Below are positions 21,001 to 30,964 of a stretch of 33,886 bases of DNA, in pieces. The notes beneath the pieces are model-generated. The model saw only the letters and a list, made by a program, of their open reading frames with translations. It was not told where the DNA came from and searched no databases. Both the position numbers and the translations under genes were made by a program. The DNA is from Candolleomyces eurysporus (taxonomy: Eukaryota; Basidiomycota; Agaricomycetes; Agaricales; Psathyrellaceae): contig JANBPK010001118.1 of the NCBI GenBank assembly GCA_027579435.1, positions 1-33,886 on the forward strand, read 5' to 3'. Within the stretch, counting starts at the first letter, position 1, and every line of letters begins with the position of its first letter.

Positions 21001-22079
21001 TGCCAAGTGGCTATCCCCTCTGATGATCAATACAAAGACTTGGATGACTTGCTCAAAGGAGGCCTGACTACAGACCACATTTCCAGAGAATTGGAATATG
21101 CAGTGTGCTACTGGGCTAATCACCTCAGCAAACTGGAAAGGATGGACTCAGATCTAATTGCCTTGTTGGAGGAATTCTTAAAAAAGCATCTAATGCATTG
21201 GCTTGAAGCATTGGCCTACATCAAACAGCTGGATATAGCATACTCTGCACTAGGAACAACCTTGACAATATTGGTATGTCAACTTTGGATAATGATCATG
21301 GTCTAATATTTACTAAAATATATCACAATAATTGTAGCAAGGCCACAATAGCTTAGAGTCATTGAAGTCAGCCATTCAAGATAGCCAGAGATTGCTTTTG
21401 CAGAATTCTAACATTATCAGGAGGGCACCTTTGCATATATATTGGTCTTGCATACCTCTGGCACCAAAGCAAACAACCATTTGGAAAATGTACAAAGAGC
21501 AAAAGGATCAAGTGCATGTTACAAATGGAGATACAACATGGCCATTGGAGATTGCAGTTTTGCAAGGTCATTCACAGAATGTAACAAGTATTGCCTTATC
21601 CTCTGATGGGCAAAGGCTGGCATCTGCATCCAAAGATAGCACAGTGTGCCTGTGGGACAGCCAAGCAGGAACCCTTCTTGCCACTCTTAAAGGCCATTCC
21701 TCAGGNGTAAACAGTGTTGCCTTCTCACCTGATGGGCAAAGGCTGGCATCTGCATCTTATGATAGCACAGTGTGCCTGTGGGACAGCCAAGCAGGAACCC
21801 TTCTTGCCACTCTTGAGTGTGAACCTCTTTCCATGGGTTTTGCAGACTCTTCAACATTCTATGCAAATATTACAAAAGACCACCCCCCTGTTTCTGGATT
21901 GGTCAGAGTCAATCTGACTGGCCAACCTTTGTCACCAACTGTGCTTCCAATTTGCTGGTTTCCTTCATCCTGGCAGNTTNTACTGTGTATCTTTTGACTC
22001 TACATGTTCATCTGCAGCCATTGGTTGTATGAATGGCAGTGTCTATAGTCTTGACATTTCTCAAGTGCTTAAGAATTAA
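18022..22079 (+). CDS. NACHT–WD40 STAND NTPase (fungal NLR-like)
   Basis: Exons 18022–18427, 18483–19093, 19145–19287, 19342–19477, 19534–19644, 19699–21273, 21338–about 22079; all introns are GT–AG, 51–64 nt. About 1,240 residues. Residues 1–340 are low-complexity, Ala/Pro/Ser/Glu-rich, ending in a hydrophobic helix ([18 protein letters not shown]). About 340–500 is helical ([16 protein letters not shown]…). The NACHT domain follows with Walker [10 protein letters not shown] (about 528–536), Walker [11 protein letters not shown] (about 627–636) and LLTTRPE (about 663). After a helical linker come two nearly identical WD40 repeats (about 1070–1150) and a terminal WD-like strand. Such proteins are oligomerising switches in non-self recognition and programmed cell death. 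The last part ([19 protein letters not shown]) is in another frame after Ns at 21977–21980, probably a sequence error. Two or three blades are too few for a closed propeller. GC and CpG fall sharply from 5' to 3'. Confidence 0.85.
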
Positions 22080-22811
22080 GATCAATCCAGAATTTCTCAG
22101 ATTCAGACCTCTAATGTGATTCTTGCTGTTACTTCTCTTGAACTCTTGTATATATGTATAGTATCTCTTNTATGTTCCCATNAATTCAATGTTNNCTTTT
22201 GTTCATGTTTATGATGNGCACTTATNTCATGGATTCCACTGTATTTCAGGTCAGGCTGTGGGGTTTTGATATCATTACCTGGATGTNTTTTCTGCCTAAC
22301 AATGCTTGTTNTGCCAAAGGTTNTAAGTATACTAGCAGGTTTGGCATTTCAATTTTGAATGCAGCTAATGAAATTGCCATTAGAGTCAGCATCAGCATTA
22401 ACAGGGCTNAAGCCAAATGAAATATCCTGGCAAAGGTTGGAGGAGTTGGGNATTNNCATTTAGCCTGGTGCATTAAGAGTCTCCTTCACAGTGCATTCAA
22501 CAGCCAAACTCTGGAAAATGACAAAACTTTGATCTTGAGTTGCTCAGGTTCCATATTCTGCCTCATCTTTCCCTATTGAAATCACACATTAACTATCTCC
22601 CCACCAGTGACTATCAACACAATGAGTTGTTAGATGCTAGAATCTTGTTTNTAGNAGAAAATCNAAGGCATCANCATCCATTGTTGGCACTGTTGTGTTT
22701 GTATGCTCATCCCNCTNTTTCTGGTGTCCNAAAGTCTATATAATGCACCTGTCATACACCAATGTCTATTCTANTCTANAAAAANTGGTATCAAGTCTAT
22801 AATTACCAGAT
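20446..22811. other. CpG-free tract of about 2.37 kb
   Basis: Line-by-line reading finds no unambiguous CG dinucleotide between the one at 20444–20445 and the one at 22813, although C and G are both common (a few Ns could hide some). The tract covers the 3' part of the NACHT exon, the WD40 exon and the DNA behind the gene. CpG is sparse from 19861 to 20445 and ordinary before 19860 and after 22812. Confidence 0.9.
21604..21855 (+). repeat. WD40 tandem repeat, 126-bp period
   Basis: Two in-frame 126-bp (42-residue) units start at 21604 and 21730. Over the aligned 87 nt beginning at the shared tgatgggcaaaggctggcat, only about five positions differ, three of them clustered (ccaaaga versus cttatga). 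This fits the concerted evolution known for WD40 repeats of fungal HET/NWD proteins. Confidence 0.85.
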
Positions 22812-23206
22812 ACGTCAGTTTTCGCGTCATGTTGTATTGCTCCCAGTCAGTCCATCGTCGGTGGAGGTAGAGTAGGTGAAAAGAAGGCCATTAGAGAAGG
22901 TATGTAGTACTCGTCATAAACCTAAAGTAGAGTCTAGTGGTAGGCCAAGCAGTCCGAACGAAAGCCAGAGGGAACAAGATACAGTAGCTACAGGTCTATG
23001 AATAGATATCGAGATGAAACCAATAATCCAATCGGTCGCGCATAAGGGTGAAGAGGTGTCACGAGTTCGTGACCAGGGCAGGGCACAGGTGCAATACAGC
23101 GCATCGAACAGGAGAACGAGGATGGTGTGAAGGGTACAACCAAGGNATATTNAGATCAAACATGAACACAATTTTCGAGAGNGGTGTATACTGGTTGAAC
23201 GCNCCC
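22080..23206. other. Intergenic DNA between NLR and NADH dehydrogenase genes
   Basis: No convincing gene. 22080–22811 is AT-rich, CpG-free and contains many Ns; it may hold decayed NLR-like sequence. From 22812 CpG returns. 22812–23206 is the 3' flank of the minus-strand NADH dehydrogenase. Confidence 0.5.
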
Positions 23207-25444
23207 TTACTCCCGGCTCACATNACTGAANGAAACAAGGAAATNCAGAATCACAGCATGAAAACAGCAGGGTANCACAAAGACNACTCACCNGCCAAAC
23301 AGCTTGACCTTCAACCANTNGGTAGCAACGAGGGTCCTGTTCCTCAGCGAGAACAAAGTGCTGAGGTAGGCGCTGCGCCAGAACAAAAACGTAGNGACAC
23401 CTCCGCTGGCAATGTTTCCGTTCATGAAAGGCAGGTCGGCAATGGCCTTCTCTGAACCGATGTATCTGCAAGATGGTTTATCGTTNTCAGCATACGANAT
23501 CACGCACANAGGAGAACAAGTAAATGGAACGTANGCCAAGGTACCCTGATGNGAGTAATGGAANGGCTTGGGTTGNATTTTCGAAATCTTGCTCCGAGTC
23601 ACCGNGATCTCCTTCTGAACCCTCGCCTTCTCCTCATCCCCTTCCACNTCCAAACTCTCNAGNTTNNTCANCTNCTTCTCCAACCTATCCTTCTTCGCCA
23701 GCTGGTGCAACACCCGCGCNAGGTAAGCTCCCTGTTGCGAAGCTACCNGAGCAGTNGGCGCGTACNATGTAGCNGTGCAATNGCCAATNGANAAGATGTC
23801 TTTGGCNCCCTNCATACCACAGTGATANCCACGTCGNTTGNGTCTNGNNNGTCAGCAGGGAGCTTAGCCATCAGGTCCTACGTGATCTTGCGGCCCTTAT
23901 TGCCAGCAACCCAGACNACCAAACCACACGGCACCTCCTTGATACTCTTGTCAGGCATCTGGAGTACNACNCTGCGTTCCTTGACTTCCTTCACCATCGT
24001 CTTGGTCAGGATGTCGATCTTGCTCTCCTTGAAGGTGGATTCGGTGTAGGAGATGAGCTGCTTGCTGAACATGGGTAGCACNGAGGGNAGAGCTTNNACN
24101 AGCNTGATCTTGACCTTGCCNGCNAGCTCNGGATACCAGGACTTGAGGTNGTCTTCAAGGAAGTCGTGCAATTCGCCACTGAGAAGNAAAGNATNNANTT
24201 NTGNNTNGNGNTTCNNNNTAGANAGNGANTNCATACCTTAANTCAACGCCNGTNGGGCCACCGCCGACGACAACCATGTGAAGAAGGCGGTCAACTTCTT
24301 CAGGCGATTGACCAGGGAAGGCNGCAGTCTCNAGGCAATCCATNAATCCNCGTTGCATCTACAAGCAAAATNANCTGCGCNTAACTGNTCCCGNGTCGGT
24401 TGCACATACCCGNTCNGCNTCCTGNAGCTCNCNTTCATAAAGACAGNATGCTCCTTGACTCTGGGAATATTGAAGCTTTGGACCTCGGCGCCGACTGCGT
24501 AGACCAGGTAGTCGTACTTGATTGACGTTGAACTCGTGGCACCCTTGATTTCGGAGTTGTCTATAGAGTGGATTATCAGTATTGCGANAGCACTNAAGGG
24601 ACAGAAGNATACCAGTGAAANTAACCGTCTTGTTTGTTGGCTGCAATGAAACAGAGCATCAGNANNGACNTCATTCACAAGGAGTTGCTCAACNCTTACA
24701 TCAACGTCGGTTGCCTCTGCCTCGATAACTGATACGTTGCATAATTTGTGCCNTGTNATGTACNGNGTTGGCTGGATAATNGANNGNNGATTCAANGTTC
24801 CGACAGCNACNCTGNGCAACAGTGGCGTGAACAGGANNAANAATTCTTNGGGCTGATAANGACCTGTAGATAGGGTGAAAACGGGANGATAACNANAATA
24901 AGCNNAGACNTACAACNTNGTANTCCNTNGTGTCCAGCNTNGACAGAAGGCTAGTCACTCCCCAACCACTCNCCAAACNGACNACAGTTTTCTTTTCNGG
25001 GTCNAATGGCGCCTGTGCGCCCNGTGTCCGNTCGNGCTGGGTGAGGAAGTAGAATCTGGCGGCACCACCAAACATGGTGACCAGTGTGGCGCNTCCTAGG
25101 AACTGCAGGAAATTNCTCCATNNNNGATTGAGTAAATGGTGGCGGTTTTGGNGTNGGTGNCTGTGCGCAGAATAAGGTCAGCCTTCCGTCGACTAAATCT
25201 TGGAAAAATAGCGTACTGTGCCCGNTGANGTCNGTCCTGNNCTGCTGGAAGCCTGTACNGCATAGGCTCTCCTCAANGGTAAAAGAGGTCTTTGGATATG
25301 AGANGGTTGNAAGGCCAATCTAGACTGCGCCAGTCACAAAGACCAGGCTATGAAGACTGTGGGTGAAGTTGTGAGCTCGAGAACTAGAAGCAGGGCTACC
25401 CTGGACTGACCTCGACTCCGGGCTGAGTGCATTGTGGTAAGCAT
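23207..25444 (-). CDS. Type II (alternative) NADH:ubiquinone oxidoreductase, mitochondrial
   Basis: Single-subunit, rotenone-insensitive NADH dehydrogenase passing electrons from NADH via FAD to ubiquinone without proton pumping. Minus strand; many Ns prevent a full exon model. A plausible start is ATG at 25444 (exon 25444–25400, donor GTAGCC), then 25324–25217, giving an Arg-rich presequence (HIQRPLLPLRRAYA). The body resumes at 25102 (MFGGAARFYFLTQ). FAD motif: GSGWGVTSLL, about 24970; then FTPLL and AVGTL. NAD motif: VVVGGG, about 24270. Then VLPMFSKQLISYTESTFKES, the AKDIFSIGDC-like FAD segment and the diagnostic end FLFWRSAYLSTLFSLRNRTL. The last intron is 23291–23226; the final exon encodes DVSRE and TAA at 23209–23207. 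Whether it faces the matrix or the intermembrane space cannot be told. An Arg/Glu-rich insert (about 23580–23680) precedes the C-terminal part. Confidence 0.85.
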
Positions 25445-25689
25445 ATTGCGGGAAGCGCCCTAGACAATGGCAGCGACAATGGGGAAGAGAGAATAAAGGA
25501 AGGAGAGAGCAGAAGGGAAGGGCGAAGGGGCTAAAATGCAGGAAACCGGACAGAGAGCATTTGAAATCGTTGAGTTGTCATTAGATAGGATGACTTGCGC
25601 ATCAATGGTCGACACTGAAACCACTGATCTCTTGCCTTTCCCTCTTTCCACATGTCCACCTCTTCTTTTTCCACTCAAATTATTTGTTC

Positions 25690-26620
25690 TCTTTCAATGA
25701 GAAACTCCAGATGACGTCCTTGCAAGTCTCGTGGTTGGAATTGGAAAAGTCCCAGCAGCCACGCATGCCCAACTTCCATGACACCAACAGCAGATCCAGC
25801 AGTGGGAGAACAGGTTCAGCAATCTTCACCAGCGACTGCTTCACCGTCTCAGTTTATGGTCCATTTCGACATTGCATTCTCCTCTGCCCCTGCCGTCCTG
25901 CATCCCTCAGTGCCCTCCGTCTGCCTTTAGCGCGTCCACGGGATTGACGAGTCCACCACCTCCATCTTTGCCAATTTTACACCTGGGTTTCGCTCAGCAG
26001 CTTGCAGAAGAGGGGAGGTTGTCGGTTTCGATTGATTTTGGAGAGTATTCTAGGTCCTTAGCATTTGGCTTTTGCTGATGTGGGCTCCAATGGCTAATAG
26101 GTACCATTCTCGGGTGTCGGCTGTGGCCCTTCGCATATTGCTAGGTGGGCAGGTGCAACAGATCCCTAATGAGCCCGGGTCTCTCAAAATCTTATGCAAG
26201 GTACGTGAATCCGCACTCGTTTGAGCTTCTATTGTCAACAAAGCATCCCCCCCCAGATCCCGAGATACTTGATGACAATGACAAGCTTTGCCGTGTTTTC
26301 ACATGGAGCTTGGAGACAAAGAATGCAAACACCACAGCTGGCACCTCAAAATGCGAATGGTTCAAATTGTTCTTGGTCCGCGTGCCCTTCAGGAAGAGTT
26401 TGCTAGGGATCTGATGCCCCCTGATATGCTTGTAAGCAAATCCCATTCATGTCTTTTGCCACACGAGTACTCACATCGACTGACCCATCTTTGTACACCT
26501 ACAGCCCAGAAGAGACCTCATCAACTTTATCAGCGACCTTCCCACCTGCTTTTGGGAGTACGCCAACGTGGTAATCACTAGGGACATCAGATCTGTCGCC
26601 GATCTCGGTGAGTACATTCA
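25690..26620 (+). pseudogene. Degraded gene, paralog of 16.4–16.9 kb (copy 2)
   Basis: 25765–26160 matches 16465–16830, with the Gln-rich segment (QQQIQQWENRFSNL), GFAQQLAEEGRLSVSI and ALRILLGGQVQQIP, ending at a good donor (gtacgtg, 26200). Further plausible exon pieces are MVQIVLGPRALQEEFARDLM (about 26328–26425) and RRDLINFISDLPTCFWEYAN (about 26512–26575), the last ending near gtgagt. Frames change between pieces and Ser/Pro segments are shifted, so it looks decayed. No family name can be given. Confidence 0.45.
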
Positions 26621-26639
26621 CCTACATCTTGCTCCCTCT

Positions 26640-27485
26640 TCTCGCGTTTTTCAGCTCATCCTGTTGGAATGATGCAAAATAGACAACAATTGTACAGGGT
26701 TTGGTGGTGCATCAAAGACATTAGTTGTTATCCCTACCCCAAGGGGAGGGGATGGTGCAAGGATTGGCCAACCTGATACATCATTTCCTGCAACACACCA
26801 ATGTAGTGTATCATCCATGCCCAAGCTCTCTCACAAGTGGTGTATCGCTAACAGGTCACACCAGCGCCCTTCCTGAGTGATGCATCATTGCATCGTGCAT
26901 AAAGGATGCACTACTTCGGTCGGGAGGAAGCACCAAACCACACTCCCTGAGTGGTGCATCGTCCATGCACCACTGCAGGTCGGTCGCATCAGAATTCAAG
27001 CGCACATACCCAGCCACCATCACAGTTCGTCAATGTGGTGCATAATGGATGCATCACTCCGACGAATCCAATCGGTATGTATCAGGGCCCTCCGCAAGTG
27101 ATGCATTATTTGCATACCACAACTGATATCAGGTGTTCGGAGTGGTGCATCCACCCATGCATGACTTCGTCGGTCGCATCAGAGCACAGACCCAGCCACC
27201 ATCGCCGCTTGTCAAAGTGGCGCATCCNTTTTGCATCACTTCGACGAATTCAATCAGTAGGTAGCATCACAGCTCCCCCCCTGAGTGATGCATCATTTAC
27301 ATCCCACCCTAGCATCAGGTCTTCAAAGTGGTGCATGGAGGATGCACCACTGTATGAATTCGCTCGGCAGGTGGCATCACAGCGCCTTCCCGAAGTGATA
27401 CGTTATTTATGCACCACAACCGCCATCAGATGTTCGAAGCGCCTCCATGCATGACTTTGTCAATCGCATCAGAGCACAGACCCAG
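26640..27485. repeat. Palindrome-based satellite array, left block
   Basis: Repeated variants of a hairpin motif (gtggtgcat-N5-atgcaccac; for example around 26951–26975 and 27330–27354) are separated by recurring linkers (tgatgcatcatttacatccc, ggtagcatcacagctccc, gaattcaatc…). Spacing is more irregular and divergence higher than in the right block. Open frames across it are by-products of the repeat. Confidence 0.8.
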
Positions 27486-28189
27486 CCGCCATCACATGTT
27501 TCGAGGCATTTTGACTCGGGTACTTTGTACCTGGGTCGGGCGCACCGTTGACATTTTGACGTCCATGACTCTTGTACCATAATGTTGCTGGACTCTCTAG
27601 GCTTGCACCGGGTCACAAATGCCACTCTAGACGCAACAACTGAACGATTGCAGGTCACTTCAGCTCTTTGGAAACCCAAATTTGTCACTGCGACGCCCAT
27701 CCTCTGAATGGCCGGGTGGCGGGAGGTCCAGATGCCAAATTTGAGGTCCCTGATTCAACTTTACGACTGCCACCAACACCTCAGTTGACCACCGGAGTCG
27801 GACCGCCCTAGTGATGGGGCTGGTCTGATACAGGTGGTAGATCTGCCCAGGTGGAAGTCGGCGTCGGGTATACGACGATTCAAGCACCAAACCCTAACCT
27901 TCGGGCAGGCGCTGACATCAAAGTTTGCTTGGGGCCACCAGTCAGTGGTCACACAACACCATTAACTTTTCTTTGCTGGCGTGCTATGCACTGAGAATTG
28001 CAAAATTTATGAGTAAAAGCGACATGTAGCAATCGAATACGTCATCATTGCCGATGACAGGCACTAAATGCTAAGGGATTGCAAATGACATCGGTGGTGA
28101 AGCTGCCATGGAACTTGTTTTATTATAATTTAAACTGTGTCAAAATGCCTCAGACGCCCTGCCGCGCGCAGCGACGGCCCACTTCCAAT
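27486..28189. other. Unique DNA interrupting the satellite
   Basis: About 700 bp with no satellite units and no convincing gene. It has a short local inverted repeat (cgggtactttgtacctgggt, about 27515–27540) and becomes AT-rich near 28120. It could be an insertion that split one array; no matching terminal repeats or target duplication were found by eye. Confidence 0.4.
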
Positions 28190-29130
28190 GTCATTGAAGT
28201 GGTGCATCCTTTATGCACCACTTTGACAAATCCAATTGGTAGGTAGCATTACAGATCCCTCCCTGCAAGATGCATCATTTACATCCCACAAGAGGCATCA
28301 GGTCTTCGAAGTAGTGCATGGAGGGGGATGCACCACTTTGTCGCATCAGAGCGCACAGACTAGCCGCCATCACAGCTGGTCGAAGTAGTGCATCCTTTAT
28401 GCGCCACTTTGACCAATCCAATTGGTAGGTGGCATCACAACTCCCTCCCTGAGAGATGCATCATTTACATCCCACAACAGCCCTAAGGTCTTCGAAGTAG
28501 TGCATGGAGGGGGATGCACCACTTTGTCACATCAGAGCGCACAGACTAGCCACCCTCACAGCTGGTCGAAGTGGTGCATGGAGGGGGATGCACCACTTCG
28601 TCGCATCAGAGCGCACAGACTAGCCGCCATCACAGCTGGTCGAAGTGGGACACCCTTGATGCACCACTGTATGAATATGCTCGGCAGGTGGCATCACCCC
28701 GCCTTCCCAAGCGACATATTATTTATGCACCACAACAGCCATCAGGTGCATGGAGGATGCACGACCTTGTTACATCAGACCCAGCCGTCATCAGCTTGTC
28801 GAACTGGTGCATTCTTCATGCACCACTTCGGTGAATTCAATCGGTAGGTAACATTGCAGCTCCCTCCCCGAATGGCGCATCATTTACATCCCACAACGGA
28901 CATCAGGACTCCAAAGTGGTGCATTCTCCATGCACCACTTCTGTTGCATCAGAGCCCACTCGCATACCTAGCCGCCATCATAGCTCATTGAATTAATTGG
29001 TATGTAGCATCCCAGTTCCCTCCCCAAGTGATGCATCACTTGGGTCCCACAACAGCCTTCAGGTCTTCGAAGTGGTGTATCCCCCATGCACCACATCAAC
29101 GGATTCGTTCAGTAGGTATAATCAGAGCTC
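28190..29130. repeat. Palindrome-based satellite array, right block, 186-bp period
   Basis: Hairpin 1 (28197–28223) has perfect 11-nt arms, AAGTGGTGCAT and ATGCACCACTT, around a 5-nt loop. It recurs with start positions 28199 and 28385, 186 bp apart. Hairpin 2 (gtagtgcat-ggaggggg-atgcaccac) recurs at 28311 and 28497, also 186 bp apart, and again at 28571, a local 74-bp duplication. Linkers repeat in the same order. More diverged units continue at about 28748, 28805, 28915 and 29078. Confidence 0.88.
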
Positions 29131-30146
29131 TGTATGCAAATAATGCATCATTCTCACAATGCCCGGCCTTGTCCAGTCCTGCTCCTTCAACCATCTCAGC
29201 CAGGATCCAGTTGTCCACACTCTCAAGCGCCAGACCCGTTTGAACCTTGAGCCGCAATCCCCACCGTCTGTCGCTGTCCCTAGCCTGTTCCTTTCCCCAA
29301 GAGATGGGCAGCAGCACCACTGGCGCACGACCTCTGTCTCCGTGCCACACTCTCCGCCAACTAGATTGTAATCGCCTTGATCTCCTTCACCTGGTTGTTG
29401 TCTGGAGGCGAAGGATGGAGATTACAGGGGCAACAGGATTATATTAGGCTAGGACGGCGGCGACCTCTCTGTCAAGAGAGCCAAGCTCTCCAGTGAGTTC
29501 AATGCATCGATTGCAAGATTGTCCAAAGGGCCACAAAATCCTCATGGCCGGAGAGACCTCCAGAAGAAATTCTATATATGTTAACCCGGAACGGTAACAA
29601 CCTCTCTATTCCGCGAGACAAACTCAAATCCGCAAGTGAATTTGATGCCCTGTTTGCGAGATGACATCCTTCACGTGTTGTGTTGAACTCGGTTCGGCTG
29701 GCGATGCATCCAACTACAAATGAGCATTGCATTAATTGTGCATCAAGGAGACTCACTTCACCGATGCCTTCAAACCCAGTCGCAATTCTCAAGTCACGCT
29801 AGTTGTGCATTAACACTAAAGCCTAACCCTTCAAGTCTTGAGGCTGTGGCGGCCGATGAGAAGAGGGATATCTAGAGGCAAAGGTGCATTGATGTACCTC
29901 AGCCGTTGCACTAACGCACAGGACTCGATTTTATTCACAAGAAATATACATTTGCAGTCATATCGGAAGGTCGGGCGTACATTAACACTATATTGGCAGG
30001 AGAACACAAGAAAGTCGTCGTAAGCAAGAACTTCATTTCATTTCACCTGTTCCGGCATTCATGCATAACTGTGATTATGCCAACAGGTCCATTCGAGGAC
30101 TGAGCTATGATCAGTAGAGACAGGCTGAATTTAAAATCTGATTATC
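29131..30146. other. Spacer with faint coding remnants
   Basis: No continuous gene. On the plus strand two related pieces occur, DLSVKRAKLSSEFNASIARL (about 29470–29530) and NNLSIPRDKLKSASEFDALF (about 29596–29660). Another piece is FIHKKYTFAVISEGRAYINT (about 29933–29990), ending near a good donor (gtaagc, 30019). These look like decayed exons of an unknown gene. Confidence 0.35.
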
Positions 30147-30964
30147 TCACTGTTTGTTCTCTTTGCTGTCGTCTTGATTGTTGTCATCCCTAACCCACTT
30201 GGAGGGCAAGGGACCATCAAGATGTCGATTGAATTTGCCAAGGAGATCTCGAACAGCATCTTGCCATTGAGGGCAAGAGTTGTCATTCCATAAAGAAGGG
30301 GTCAAGGCCACTGTCCCCCACCAAACCAGCAAAGTGAGCAATGATACAATGCCGTGGGGACCGGTTCTACCAAAATTGGGAGGACTGAATGACTTGACCC
30401 AGCTGACAATGGTGATTCCAAGTTCGGTGGGATCTTTGAAGTTGGGGATGCTTTGGTAATTTTGGGCTCCGTGGCGAGCTTTCGTAAGGAACTGTGACCA
30501 CTCTTCTGGTCGACCTCTGGCAGGGAGACCCTGGTTTGAGTGGGAGTTAGTTTGGACACTGAAGGAGAAAACGATAAGATACGCACCTTGCCCGCCTTCC
30601 AACCTTTGATTCGTTTGTACTCCGCCCACTTCTCGACCAAGCTAGTCCATGCATCACCTAGATTACTTCTCTTCAGATGCTCGTATGCAGGCTCGAACCA
30701 GGAGGGCTTGATGGGTGCAGCTAGCGGGTCTGTTGGCGGCTTGGGAAGAACAATATTGTTGCCAATCTCGCTGAGTTTCTCGAGACGAGTGGAAGGGACA
30801 GGGGCACGATTTGACCTGCAAATCCCATTCTTCAGATTGTGGAGAGGGGGCGGGGTGGACTCATCCTGAGTCCCTTTGTGATCTATGTTTGGTTTCGGCG
30901 CCTGGAAAATGGGTGGTGGCGCCACAGCAGAACCTGATGCTGTCGGTCCCGACACGAAATACAA
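30147..30964 (-). CDS. Uncharacterised agaricomycete protein (5' end uncertain)
   Basis: Two minus-strand exons: 30964(or further)–30587 and 30530–30147, joined by a 56-nt GT–AG intron (30586–30531) in phase 0. Exon 1 has a Pro-rich stretch then WFEPAYEHLKRSNLGDAWTS and LVEKWAEYKRIKGWKAGK. Exon 2 starts GLPARGRPEEWSQFLTKARH, continues to a hydrophobic helix (GIVSLLTLLVWWGTVAL) and ends DSKENKQ. The layout (aromatic/acidic helix, intron, GLPxxGRP, Trp-rich segment, VWWG) resembles a protein that recurs in many mushroom genomes with no assigned function. No ATG begins exon 1; an acceptor-like tag just upstream suggests a missing first exon. Confidence 0.6.

Noticed and set aside
23048..24384. 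Plus-strand frames over 23–24.4 kb
   Set aside because: The minus strand encodes conserved NADH dehydrogenase motifs across the same bases; Ns keep the plus-strand frames artificially open.
26877..28850. Several 60–167-codon open frames with repeated His/Cys-rich content
   Set aside because: They coincide with satellite units, recur in every frame of the repeat and have no initiation or splice context; they are by-products of the palindromic array.
26640..29130. CRISPR array, because of regular repeats and hairpins
   Set aside because: Spacers are themselves repeated, units are far too long and diverged, no cas genes occur, and the organism is a eukaryote.
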